A DNA stretch of 64,000 nucleotides from assembly GCF_023952475.1 (NCBI RefSeq), contig NZ_JALHRX010000018.1, forward strand, positions 48,422 through 112,421. Direction: 5' to 3'. Shown here piece after piece: positions 25,983 through 34,150 of this stretch (positions are counted from its first letter, which is position 1; each line of letters begins with the position of its first letter). The notes beneath the pieces were generated by a model. It was given only the letters and a program-made list of their open reading frames with translations, was not told where the DNA came from and did not search any database. Made by a program: the position numbers and the translations under genes. The DNA is from Cupriavidus sp. WGlv3. Lineage in GTDB: Bacteria; Pseudomonadota; Gammaproteobacteria; Burkholderiales; Burkholderiaceae.

Positions 25983-26978
25983 TCAGTTGTCCAGCGTGAT
26001 CTTCAGGTCGCGGATCAGCCTGGTCCAGCGCCCGGACTCGCTGCGCAGCAGCTCGCTGAACTGCGCCGGCGTATTGCCCACTGGCTCGACGCCAAAGTCC
26101 ACCAGCCGCTTGTTGACCGCCGGCTCGCGGATGGCCGCGACCACGTCTTTGTTGAGCGTGTTGATCACCTCCGGCGGCGTGCCGGCCGGCACCACCATGC
26201 CCACCAGCGCGGCGGCTTCGACGCGCGCATAGCCCAGCTCGGCGAAGGTCGGCACGTCGGGCAGCTGCGGCAGGCGGGTGGCATTGGCCACGGCCAGCGG
26301 GCGCACCTTGCCGCCCTTGATGAAGCCGGCGCCGGCGGCGTAGTCGACCATCATCGCGGCGACCTGGCCTGCGGCCACGTCCGATAGCGCCGGCGCGGCG
26401 CCGCGGTATGGTGCATGCGTCATCGGCAGGCCGGCTTCCACCTTCAGCAGCTCCATCGCCAGGTGGTGCGGGCTGCCGGCGCCAGCCGAGCCGTAGTTGA
26501 TGCCGCCCTGCGTGGCCTTGGCCTGCGCGATGAATTCCTTGGCGCTCTTGGCCGGGCTGGCGGCGCCCACCACCAGGATCATCGGGAAGCGGCCCAGCAG
26601 CGTCACCGGGGCCAGGTCCCTGGCGGGATGGTAGGACAGCGACTTGTACAGCACGGGATTGAACACCAGCGTGCCGTTGTCGGCCGACAGCACGGTATAG
26701 CCGTCGGCAGCGGCGCGCGCGGTCTCGGCCGCCCCGATGGCGGTATTGCCGCCGGGCTTGTTGTCCACCACCACCGGTTGCCCGACCTTGGCCGACAGCC
26801 CCTGGCCGATGGTGCGGGCAAGGAAGTCAGACCCGCCACCGGCGGCGTACGGCACGATCCAGCGGATCGGCTTGGCGGGATAGGGATCGGCGGCGTGGGC
26901 GGCGCTCGCGGCCAGCACCGGCAAGGTCAGCGCGCCGATGGCAAAGCGCACGGCAAGGGCAAGGCGGGGGCGGGGCAT
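25983..26978 (-). CDS. Bug/TctC-type tripartite tricarboxylate transporter binding protein
   Basis: 331 residues. Signal peptide MPRPRLALAVRFAIGALTLPVLAASAAHA, then the family opening PYPAKPIRWIVPYAAGGGSDFLARTIGQGL and the GSAGAGSPHHLAMELLK loop. It should bind a small carboxylate or amide in the periplasm. No TctA/TctB membrane genes are adjacent, as is common for Bug proteins. AGGAGA precedes ATG 26978. It is first in a likely operon with the P450, so it may deliver or sense the P450 substrate. Confidence 0.9.
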   Translation of the reverse strand: MPRPRLALAVRFAIGALTLPVLAASAAHAADPYPAKPIRWIVPYAAGGGSDFLARTIGQGLSAKVGQPVVVDNKPGGNTAIGAAETARAAADGYTVLSADNGTLVFNPVLYKSLSYHPARDLAPVTLLGRFPMILVVGAASPAKSAKEFIAQAKATQGGINYGSAGAGSPHHLAMELLKVEAGLPMTHAPYRGAAPALSDVAAGQVAAMMVDYAAGAGFIKGGKVRPLAVANATRLPQLPDVPTFAELGYARVEAAALVGMVVPAGTPPEVINTLNKDVVAAIREPAVNKRLVDFGVEPVGNTPAQFSELLRSESGRWTRLIRDLKITLDN

Positions 26979-27031
26979 GGTTCTTGTCTCCTGAAGGGAT
27001 GGACCGGGTCCTGGCCCGGTGTATTCTGTTT

Positions 27032-27057
27032 TGCGTAAATCATATACGCATTGCGTA
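27032..27057. promoter_or_regulatory. IclR-type operator candidate with three half-sites
   Basis: TGCGTA, 7 bp, TACGCA is a perfect 6-bp inverted repeat (27032-27050). A third TGCGTA lies at 27052-27057. It is in the divergent gap between the Bug-P450 operon and the iclR-type gene, which suits dual control by that regulator. Confidence 0.65.
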
Positions 27058-27159
27058 ACGATTGAATGCGGGTTAACCTTGAAGCGCCCGCCACCACGGT
27101 GTGGCATCGTCCGCTGTCGCCGTGAAGACCCGCATACGTCGGGTAGCTCCCGTCCCACC

Positions 27160-28005
27160 ATGCCCCGATCCAAAGTTCCTGCATCCGCACCTGAAACCGC
27201 CACTGAAGCCGCCACGACCCGCACCCGGGAACGACGCCAGCGCGTGCAGTCGGCCGTCACCGGCATGGCCGTATTGAAGGGCCTGGCGCGCCTGGGCGGG
27301 CGTGCCAGCCTGACCGCGCTGGCCGCGCATATCGACGAAAGCCCGGCCAAGGTGCATCGCTACCTGGTCAGCCTGGTGGAAGAAGAGCTAGTGGCGCAGG
27401 AGCCGGGCACGCAGCAGTACCACCTGGGCTTCGAGGCCCTGCAGATCGGCATGGCCGCAATGCGCCAGGCCGACCCGATCCGGCTCGCCGAGGCATCGCT
27501 GATGCGCCTGCGCGAGAACCTGGAGGTAACCTGCTTCGTCGCGGTGATGGGCAACAAGGGCCCGACCATCATGCGCTTCGAGGAACCGGGCCTGCCGGTG
27601 ACGGTGAACGTGCGCGCGGGCTCGGTGATGCCGCTGCTGTGGTCCGCGACCGGGCGCGTGTTCCTGGGGCTGCTCGATGAAAAGGGCGTACAGGCGCAGG
27701 CCAGGGAAGAACTGGCGGCCGCCAGCCCGGCGCGGCTGGCGCAGCTCGATGCCGGCGACCCCATCGGCGCGTTGCGCCGCGCGGTGCAGGCCGATGACTG
27801 CGCCTGGGTGCGCGACACCAACCTGACCGGCATCAGCGCGGTGGCCGCGCCGGTGCGCGACTACACCGGGCGCGTGTGCGCAGTGCTGACCGCGCTGGGC
27901 GCCACCGGCGGCTTCGACCCCGCCATCGACGGCCCCATCGGCAGCGCCGTGCGGCGCGAGGCGCGCGCGGTCAGCGTGGCGCTGGGGTTCAACCCGGAGG
28001 GCTGA
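27160..28005 (+). CDS. IclR-family transcriptional regulator
   Basis: 281 residues. The winged HTH is VTGMAVLKGLARLGGRASLTALAAHIDESPAKVHRYLVSLVEEELV; a GAF-like effector domain follows (VTCFVAVMGNKGPTIMRFEEP..., AVAAPVRDYTGRVCAVLTALG). The start at MPRSKVP gives a short Thr/Arg-rich leader before the HTH. It is divergent from the Bug-P450 operon and probably controls it through the TGCGTA repeats. It is convergent with phnM, 4 bp apart. Confidence 0.92.
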   Translation: MPRSKVPASAPETATEAATTRTRERRQRVQSAVTGMAVLKGLARLGGRASLTALAAHIDESPAKVHRYLVSLVEEELVAQEPGTQQYHLGFEALQIGMAAMRQADPIRLAEASLMRLRENLEVTCFVAVMGNKGPTIMRFEEPGLPVTVNVRAGSVMPLLWSATGRVFLGLLDEKGVQAQAREELAAASPARLAQLDAGDPIGALRRAVQADDCAWVRDTNLTGISAVAAPVRDYTGRVCAVLTALGATGGFDPAIDGPIGSAVRREARAVSVALGFNPEG

Positions 28006-28009
28006 GCGG

Positions 28010-29236
28010 TCAGGCGGTCGCGTGCTCTCGTGCGGCACCCGGCCGGCGCGACATGGCCGCATCGCCAGCCGGCCGCAGCGACGGATAACCCGCCGCAAAC
28101 ACCAGCCGCCCGGCCGACCAGGTGTGCGTGACCATCGGCTGGCCCGCCACCTCGGAAACCGCAATCACGTCGGCGCGCAGCCCCGGCGCCAGGCGGCCGC
28201 GGTCGGCCAGCTTGCAGGCATCGGCGGGGTGGACCGTGACCAGCGCCAGGGCCTGGTCCAGCGGCAGCCCGGCCTGTCGTCCGGCGGCGTACGCTGAGGC
28301 AATCAGCGTGGAGGGCTGGTAATCCGAGCACAGGATGGTGCCGGCGCCGGCCCGGATCGCATCGATGGCGCGCATCGATCCGCTCTGGCTTTTGCCGCGC
28401 AGCACGTTGGGCGCGCCCAGGATGGTCGGCAGCGCGCGCGCGCGGGCGGCCTGCGCGGTCTCCAGGTTGATCGGGAACTCGCTCATGCGCACGCCCAGCG
28501 CGTGCATGGCGGCGATGCGCTCGGGCGAATCGTCGTCATGGCTGGCGGTGGGAATGCCCAGTGCGTGCGCCGTGGCCACCAGCCGGTCGACGCGCTCGTG
28601 CGCGCCCTCCAGCGCGGCGGCCTTCTGGCGCGCGGCATCGGTGGCGGCGTCGCGGCTCATGCCGTGGTTGCCCATCATGTAGGCCAGGTAGGCGTCCATG
28701 GTCTTGAACTGGCCCTGGCCGGGCGAGTGGTCCATCACCGAGAGCAGGTCGACCACGCCTTCGGCCATCAGCGCTTCCAGCACCGGCACGGCGCCGGCGT
28801 CGGTGACCTCGTAGCGGCAGTGGATGCGGTTGTCGACCAGGCTGTGCCGACGGTAGGCGGCGATCGTGCGCACCACCGTGGCCGCGGTGTCGACGTTGCG
28901 CACGCCGAACTGGTTGCCGGCGAACGACAGCGCGTGATAGGGCGTGGTGATGCCGGCCGCGGCGTTGCGGCGGTCGACCTGCGCCACGGCAAAGTCCAGC
29001 GGGAACAACACGCTGGCGCGTGGCTCCACCTCTTTCTCGATGGCGTCGCAGTGCACGTCCACCAGGCCTGGCATCACGGTGTGGCCATGCAGTTCGACCA
29101 CGGTGGCGTGCGCGGGCACGGCCGCGGGTGCCGGCTCGATCGCCGCGATGCGGCCATTCTCGATCAGCAGCGCGCTGTCATGCAGCACGCGGTCCGGCAG
29201 CACCAGGGTGGCGTGGGTGAGGTAGGTCGCAGGCAT
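28010..29236 (-). CDS. phnM: PhnM, ribose 1-methylphosphonate 5-triphosphate diphosphatase
   Basis: 408-residue amidohydrolase-superfamily enzyme of the C-P lyase pathway. It removes diphosphate from the 5-triphosphate intermediate so that PhnJ can cleave the C-P bond. Metal-site regions are visible: HGHTVMPGLVDVHCDAIEKEVEPR, SVMDHSPGQGQF, ASHDDDSPE and LCSDYQPS. It is the last gene of the phnGHIJKLM operon, 27 bp after phnL. The C-terminal Arg/Ala tail is slightly long. Confidence 0.95.
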   Translation of the reverse strand: MPATYLTHATLVLPDRVLHDSALLIENGRIAAIEPAPAAVPAHATVVELHGHTVMPGLVDVHCDAIEKEVEPRASVLFPLDFAVAQVDRRNAAAGITTPYHALSFAGNQFGVRNVDTAATVVRTIAAYRRHSLVDNRIHCRYEVTDAGAVPVLEALMAEGVVDLLSVMDHSPGQGQFKTMDAYLAYMMGNHGMSRDAATDAARQKAAALEGAHERVDRLVATAHALGIPTASHDDDSPERIAAMHALGVRMSEFPINLETAQAARARALPTILGAPNVLRGKSQSGSMRAIDAIRAGAGTILCSDYQPSTLIASAYAAGRQAGLPLDQALALVTVHPADACKLADRGRLAPGLRADVIAVSEVAGQPMVTHTWSAGRLVFAAGYPSLRPAGDAAMSRRPGAAREHATA

Positions 29237-29263
29237 GTCTGGCTCCGTTCGGGGCGCTTCGGT

Positions 29264-30001
29264 TCAGGCGAGGGCGGTAGTGGTGGCGGTAGCGGATTGC
29301 AGCGGCAGCAGGCGCGTGGCCACGGCATCGCGCACGGCTTCGTCGTGGAAGATGCCGATCAGCGCGCGGCCCTCGGCCAGCGCTTCGCGGATCAGCGCGA
29401 CCACCACGGCGCGGTTGTCGGGATCGAGCGAGGCGGTGGGCTCGTCCAGCAGCAGGATCGGATGGCCGCCGATCAGGCCGCGCGCGATATTGACGCGCTG
29501 CTGCTCGCCGCCAGAGAAGGTGGCGGGCGGCAAGTCCCACAGGCGGCGCGGCAGGTTCAGCCGCGCCAGCAGTTCGGCCGCGCGGGCGCGCGCCTCGTCC
29601 TCGCCGGCGCCGCGCTGCCGCAGCGGATCGGCCACCACGTCGAGCGCGCCCACGCGCGGGATCGCGCGCAGGAACTGGCTGACATAGCCGATCACGTCGC
29701 GGCGCAGCTGCAGCACGCGTTGCTCGCTGGCGCGGCCCAGCTCGACCCACGGCGCGCCGTCGGCGCTGGTGTCGCGCAACCGGATGCTGCCCTCGGTGGC
29801 CAGGTAGTTGCCATACAGGCAGCGCAACAGCGTGCTCTTGCCGGTGCCCGACGGCCCCGACAGGACCAGGCATTCGCCGCGCGCGGCATCGAAATCGATC
29901 GCGCGCAACACCGGCAGGCGGATGCCGCCCTGGTTGTGCAACGTAAACATCTTGCCGAGGCCGCGCACCTCGACCAGCTTCTGTGGTTGTTCTGCGTGCA
30001 T
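29264..30001 (-). CDS. phnL: PhnL, ATP-binding subunit of the C-P lyase system
   Basis: 245-residue ABC-type ATPase. Walker A is GPSGTGKS, the signature FSGGEQQRVNIARGL, and Walker B LLLDEPTASLDPDN. PhnL works with PhnGHI in forming the ribose-triphosphate-phosphonate conjugate and is not a transporter. The start MHAEQPQKLVEVRGLGKMF lies 5 bp after phnK. Part of the continuous phnG-M operon. Confidence 0.95.
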   Translation of the reverse strand: MHAEQPQKLVEVRGLGKMFTLHNQGGIRLPVLRAIDFDAARGECLVLSGPSGTGKSTLLRCLYGNYLATEGSIRLRDTSADGAPWVELGRASEQRVLQLRRDVIGYVSQFLRAIPRVGALDVVADPLRQRGAGEDEARARAAELLARLNLPRRLWDLPPATFSGGEQQRVNIARGLIGGHPILLLDEPTASLDPDNRAVVVALIREALAEGRALIGIFHDEAVRDAVATRLLPLQSATATTTALA

Positions 30002-30006
30002 CGTGC

Positions 30007-30783
30007 TCAGCCCTGCAGGATGGAAGAAACCAGCAACTGCGTGTACGGATGCTGGGGATCGTCGAGGACCTGGTCGGTCAGGCCCTGCTCGACCACGCGC
30101 CCGCCCTGCATCACCAGGGTGCGGTGCGCCAGCAGCCTGGCCACGGCCAGGTCGTGCGTGACCAGCACCGCGGCCAGGTCCAGGTCGGCCACCAGGCGGC
30201 GCAGCAGGTCCAGCAGCCGCGCCTGCACCGACACGTCGAGCGACGCCGTGGGCTCGTCCATGAACACCAGGCGCGGATGCGTGACAAGGTTGCGAGCAAT
30301 TTGCAGCCGCTGCTGCATGCCGCCGGAAAAGGTGCCGGGCACGTCGTCCAGCCGCGCCAGGTCGATCTCCATCTTCTCCAGCCAGCTGCCGGCGACTTCG
30401 CGCAGGTTGCCGTAGTGGCGCTCGCCCACGGCCATCAGCCGCTCGGCGATGTTGGCGCCGGCGCTGACCTGCATGCGCAGGCCGTCGCGCGCATGCTGGC
30501 GCACGAAGCCCCAGTCGGTGCGCGCCAGCAACCGCAGGCGCGCGCTGGACAAGGTGGCGAGGTCGGTCAGGCCGGACTCGCGCATGGCGTAGCTGACCGT
30601 GCCGCGCTGCGCCGGCGCCTGCATCGACAGCGCCTGCAGCAGCGTGCTCTTGCCCGAGCCCGACTCGCCCACCACGCACAGCACTTCGCCCGGATACAGG
30701 TCGAAGCTGACGTCATGGCAGCCGTGCAGGCCGTCCCAGGTGCGCGTCAGGTTACGCACCGACAGCAGCGGCGCGGCGCTCAT
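30007..30783 (-). CDS. phnK: PhnK, ATPase of the C-P lyase core complex
   Basis: 258 residues, ABC family. Walker A is GESGSGKS, the signature FSGGMQQRLQIARNL, and Walker B LVFMDEPTASLDVSVQARLLDLL. PhnK docks on the PhnGHIJ complex and is required for phosphonate breakdown in vivo. Its ATG overlaps the phnJ stop (ATGA), so translation is coupled. Confidence 0.95.
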   Translation of the reverse strand: MSAAPLLSVRNLTRTWDGLHGCHDVSFDLYPGEVLCVVGESGSGKSTLLQALSMQAPAQRGTVSYAMRESGLTDLATLSSARLRLLARTDWGFVRQHARDGLRMQVSAGANIAERLMAVGERHYGNLREVAGSWLEKMEIDLARLDDVPGTFSGGMQQRLQIARNLVTHPRLVFMDEPTASLDVSVQARLLDLLRRLVADLDLAAVLVTHDLAVARLLAHRTLVMQGGRVVEQGLTDQVLDDPQHPYTQLLVSSILQG

Positions 30784-31682
30784 TGCGCACCTCCGGCAGC
30801 GGTGTCGACGGCTTGCGCGGCCTGGCGGCCGGCGCAGTACTCGGTATCCGAGCACACGAAGCGGCGCGTGCCGGCGTCGTCGGTGATGATCTCGTCCAGG
30901 TAGCTGTCGGTGGCGCCGCACTGCGCGCAGCAGTTGGACCACGACTCCACGGTGAAGGGGTGGTCGGCAAAATCCAGGCTCTGGACCGCGGTGTAGGGCG
31001 GGACCGCGTAGACGCGCTTTTCGCGGCCCGCGCCGAACAGCATCAGCGCCGGGCTGCGGTCCAGCTTGGGGTTGTCGAACTTCGGGATCGGCGAAGGCCG
31101 CATCATGTAGCGCTGGTTGACGATCACGGGGTAGTCGTAGGTGGTGGCGATGTGGCCGTGGCGGGCGATGTCCTCGTACAGCTTGACGTGCATCGCGCCG
31201 TATTCCGCCAGCGCGTGCATGGTGCGGGTCTCGCCTTCGCTCGGCTCGAGCCAGCGCAGCGGCTCCGGGATCGGCACCTGGAACACCACGGTCTGGCCCG
31301 CGCGCAGCGGCGTTTCCGGAATCCGGTGGCGGGTCTGGATGATGCTGGCCTCGGTGGTGCGCTCGGTGGTCGGCACGCCGGTGACGCGGGCGAAGAAGCG
31401 GCGGATATTGATGGCGTTGGTGGTGTCGTCCGAGCCCTGGTCGATCACCTTGAGCACGTCGTCCTTGCCGATGATCGCGGCGGTCACCTGGATGCCGCCG
31501 GTGCCCCAGCCATACGGCAAGGGCATCTCGCGGCTGCCGAACGGCACCTGGTAGCCGGGAATCGCCACCGCCTTCAGCAATGCGCGGCGCAGCATGCGCT
31601 TGGTCGATTCGTCGAGATAGCCGAAGTTGTAGTGCTGGTCGCGGGCGATGCCCGCGGCCATGGTGATGGCGGCGGCGCTCAT
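30780..31682 (-). CDS. phnJ: PhnJ, radical-SAM C-P lyase catalytic subunit
   Basis: 300 residues. It cleaves the carbon-phosphorus bond of ribosyl methylphosphonate 5-phosphate, giving the alkane and the 1,2-cyclic phosphate. Cys252, Cys255 and Cys277 line up with the E. coli Fe-S ligands Cys241, 244 and 266, and Cys283 with the thiyl-radical Cys272, a constant offset of 11. All catalytic residues are therefore kept (CCAQCGATDS, CSDTEYC). ATGA overlaps exist with both neighbours. Confidence 0.97.
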   Translation of the reverse strand: MSAAAITMAAGIARDQHYNFGYLDESTKRMLRRALLKAVAIPGYQVPFGSREMPLPYGWGTGGIQVTAAIIGKDDVLKVIDQGSDDTTNAINIRRFFARVTGVPTTERTTEASIIQTRHRIPETPLRAGQTVVFQVPIPEPLRWLEPSEGETRTMHALAEYGAMHVKLYEDIARHGHIATTYDYPVIVNQRYMMRPSPIPKFDNPKLDRSPALMLFGAGREKRVYAVPPYTAVQSLDFADHPFTVESWSNCCAQCGATDSYLDEIITDDAGTRRFVCSDTEYCAGRQAAQAVDTAAGGAQ

Positions 31683-32839
31683 GCCAGCGTCTCCTCTTGC
31701 GGCTGCGATTGCGGTTGCGGTTGCGGTTGCGACGGTGCCGCGACGGTCGCGGGCACGGCGCGGTCCGGCGCATGGGTGCCCTCGGCGCGCAGCCGGCGCA
31801 GCAGCTCGAGGTTGGCCTGGAAGTCCACGTAGTGCGGCAGCTTCAGGTGCTGCACGAAGCCCGAGGCCTCGACGTTGTCGCTGTGGTACAGCATGAATTC
31901 GATATCGTTGGCCGGCGCGTCGGCGGCCTCGCCCAGCGCTTCGGCGCGCATGGCGCGGTCGGCCAGCGCCATCGACATCGCCTTGCGCTCGTTGTAGCCG
32001 AACACCAGCCCATAGCCGCGCGTAAAGCGCGGCGCCTCGTCGGCATTGCCGGCGAACTGGCTCACCATCTGGCATTCGGTCAGCTCGATCTCGCCGATGG
32101 TGACGGCAAAGCCGAGTTCTTCGACCAACAACTCCACCTCGGCCGTGCCGTAGCGGATCTCGGCCGCGAACGGGTGCGAATTGCCGTAGCCGCGCTGGGT
32201 CGAGTAGCCCATCGACAGCAGGAAGCCCTCGTCGGCGCGCGCCAGGTTCTGCAGGCGCGCGGCGCGGCCGGCGGGGAAGGTCAGCGGCTCGCGCGTCAGG
32301 TCGGGCGGGGCGGAGTCGCCGGCGGGAATCTCGTCGGTCTCGACCAGCTCGTCCGCTTCCAGCAGGCTGGTCACGCGCGGCATCGCGGCGGTGAGCGGGT
32401 CCTGCTCAGTCGGCAGGGGCTGCGGCGCGCGGCCGGTTTCGAGCGAGAAATCCAGCAGCCGCTGCGTGTAGTCGTAGGTGGGCCCCAGCACCTGGCCGCC
32501 CGGCACATCCTTGAAGGTCGACGAGATCCGGCGCTGCAGGCGCATCGCGCCGGTATCGAGCGGCTGCGTATAGCCGAAGCGCGCCAGCGTGGTGCGGTAC
32601 GCGCGCAGCAGGAAGATCGCCTCGATCTGGTCGCCGGCGGCCTGCTTGAGCGCCAGCGCGGCCAGGTGCGGGTCGTACAGCGAGCCCTCGGCCATCACGC
32701 GCGACACCGCCAGCGGCATCTGCTCGCGGATCTGTGCCAGCGTCAGTTCCGGCACCGCGGTATCGCCGCGGCGATAGGCGTCGAGCATCCGGTAGGAATT
32801 GAGGATGGCGCGTTCGCCTCCCTTGACGGCTACGTACAT
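31679..32839 (-). CDS. phnI: PhnI, nucleosidase subunit of the C-P lyase complex
   Basis: 386 residues. PhnI displaces adenine from ATP to attach the phosphonate to ribose triphosphate, with PhnG, H and L. The conserved start MYVAVKGGERAI and GGQVLGPTYDYTQRLLDFSLE identify it. The C-terminus is extended by a Gln/Pro-rich tail encoded by a hexamer repeat (31697-31732) that overlaps the phnJ start, which looks lineage-specific and non-essential. It begins 1 bp after phnH. Confidence 0.95.
   Translation of the reverse strand: MYVAVKGGERAILNSYRMLDAYRRGDTAVPELTLAQIREQMPLAVSRVMAEGSLYDPHLAALALKQAAGDQIEAIFLLRAYRTTLARFGYTQPLDTGAMRLQRRISSTFKDVPGGQVLGPTYDYTQRLLDFSLETGRAPQPLPTEQDPLTAAMPRVTSLLEADELVETDEIPAGDSAPPDLTREPLTFPAGRAARLQNLARADEGFLLSMGYSTQRGYGNSHPFAAEIRYGTAEVELLVEELGFAVTIGEIELTECQMVSQFAGNADEAPRFTRGYGLVFGYNERKAMSMALADRAMRAEALGEAADAPANDIEFMLYHSDNVEASGFVQHLKLPHYVDFQANLELLRRLRAEGTHAPDRAVPATVAAPSQPQPQPQSQPQEETLA
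31697..31732. repeat. hexanucleotide tandem repeat in the 3' end of phnI
   Basis: Six consecutive units of TTGCGG or single-base variants (CTGCGA, TTGCGA) on the plus strand encode an alternating Gln-Pro/Ser tail in PhnI. The repeat ends 15 bp from the phnJ start. Unit loss or gain would stay in frame. Confidence 0.8.
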
Positions 32840-32840
32840 G

Positions 32841-33458
32841 TCAGTCCTCCACGATGGTGGTGCGCGTCAGCGCGCAGAACCGGTCGCCGCTGCACAGCAG
32901 CAGGTCCACGCCGAGCGGGAAGCCGGCGTTGTTGGCACGCCAGGCCGCGCGAAAGTCCGCGGGCAGGCCGGCAACACGCAGCGGCTGCGTGTGCTCGATG
33001 CCGGGGCCGCGCAGCGTCAGGGTCTCGCCGTCGGTCAGCGAGGCCACTTCCACCAGCAGTGTGGCCGAGCGGTCCGGGAAGGCCGGGTCGCCCTGCGCGC
33101 AGTCCGTGAACGCCGGCATGGCATGGCCGGCCGGCACGCAGACGAAGGCCGCGGCGCCGGGCGCTTCCGTCAGCCGGCAGCCGCAGTGAAAGCGCAGGAA
33201 CGCGCGCGCCGCGGCCGGCACGGCGGCGGGGAGCCAGACCGGCGTATCGGCATCGGCCAGTGTCAGCAGCAGCGCGGCCAGCGCCGGCGACAGGCCCTGG
33301 GGCAAGCCGCTGCGGGCCTGCAGCGTCTGCAGCTGGCCCGGATGGGCGAACGCCTGCAGCGCGGCGCGGAACACCTGCTGGGCGTCGTCGACCGGATCGT
33401 CGAAGCCGGGCAGCAGCGCGGCGGCCGGCGTGGACAGCATCGGTTGATGGGTGTGCAT
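32841..33458 (-). CDS. phnH: PhnH, C-P lyase complex subunit
   Basis: 205 residues, structural member of the PhnGHIJ complex. Recognised by PGFDDPVDDAQQVFRAALQAFAHPGQ near the N-terminus and GPGIEHTQPL later. The ATG at 33458 lies one base after the phnG stop, so translation is probably coupled. Confidence 0.93.
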   Translation of the reverse strand: MHTHQPMLSTPAAALLPGFDDPVDDAQQVFRAALQAFAHPGQLQTLQARSGLPQGLSPALAALLLTLADADTPVWLPAAVPAAARAFLRFHCGCRLTEAPGAAAFVCVPAGHAMPAFTDCAQGDPAFPDRSATLLVEVASLTDGETLTLRGPGIEHTQPLRVAGLPADFRAAWRANNAGFPLGVDLLLCSGDRFCALTRTTIVED

Positions 33459-33459
33459 C

Positions 33460-33969
33460 TCAGTCTTCTCCGCGGACCATGGTGAAGAACTCGACGCGCG
33501 TCTGCGCGGCCGTGGCCGCGGCGTGCGCGGCGCGGCTGGCGTGTGCGTCGGCCAGCGGTGCAAGCACCAGGTCCTGCACGCGCTGGTGCCAGGCCGGACG
33601 CTGCAGCAGCGCGTCCAGCACCGCGGCCTGCTCGGCATGGCGCTCGCTGCGGCCCTGGACATAGGCGATGCCAGCGGCAGCGCCCCCGTCGACATCGGCG
33701 CCGCCATCCTCCAGCACGATCGCGCAGCGCGTCACCGTGATTTCCCCAAGATTGAACTGGGCTCCGGTGCCGCCGGCACGGCCCCGCACCATGGCCATGC
33801 CGGCCTCGGGCTTGCGCAGCAGCCGGTAGGCGGGTAGGGCCTGCGCCTGCGCAAGCCGTTGGAAGGCGCCGTCGAGCGCATCGGTCGGCGCAAGCGCCAG
33901 GATCCGCAGCCAGGCGGCGCGGGCGGCATGAGCGGCGGGCGGACCCGGCCGTGCGGTTTCGCTTTGCAT
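33460..33969 (-). CDS. phnG: PhnG, C-P lyase complex subunit
   Basis: 169 residues, first gene of the C-P lyase operon. The family motif NLGEITVTRCAIVL and tail VEFFTMVRGED are present. ATG 33969 was preferred over ATG 33972 and GTG 33975 because AGGGG lies 5 nt upstream. PhnG is needed with PhnI for the nucleosidase step. A PHO-box candidate and a PhnF-type operator lie just upstream. Confidence 0.92.
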   Translation of the reverse strand: MQSETARPGPPAAHAARAAWLRILALAPTDALDGAFQRLAQAQALPAYRLLRKPEAGMAMVRGRAGGTGAQFNLGEITVTRCAIVLEDGGADVDGGAAAGIAYVQGRSERHAEQAAVLDALLQRPAWHQRVQDLVLAPLADAHASRAAHAAATAAQTRVEFFTMVRGED

Positions 33970-33978
33970 CATCACCCC

Positions 33979-33993
33979 TATACGTCTATACGT
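33979..33993. promoter_or_regulatory. PhnF operator candidate
   Basis: On the minus strand this reads ACGTATAGACGTATA, a double CGTATA with the core GTATAGAC. The mycobacterial PhnF site is, as I recall it, TGGTATAGACCA, which shares that core. It lies 10 bp upstream of the phnG start, where a repressor would block transcription or elongation. Confidence 0.6.
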
Positions 33994-34037
33994 TTAGATG
34001 TCGTTGCTGGAACACGCAGCCACTAGACCACAGCCAA

Positions 34038-34055
34038 ATGAACGTTTCATGACGG
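34038..34055 (-). promoter_or_regulatory. PHO box candidate upstream of phnG
   Basis: Minus strand CCGTCAT, GAAA, CGTTCAT: two 7-mers 4 bp apart that agree with the PhoB consensus CTGTCAT at 11 of 14 positions. It lies 69 bp before the phnG start, a usual distance. It is weaker than the sites at 1468 and 39658 but in the right place. Confidence 0.6.
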
Positions 34056-34150
34056 GGCAGGGAATTGCTCGGGCACGCTGCCAGCGCGGCATGACTCAGG
34101 CACAATCGCACGGCATGGGTTAACGCTTGATGACAAGAGGACAGCGCAAG

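Noticed and set aside
28502..30415. 637-codon plus-strand frame across phnM-phnL-phnK
   Set aside because: Antisense to three intact phn genes with complete ATPase and hydrolase motifs.
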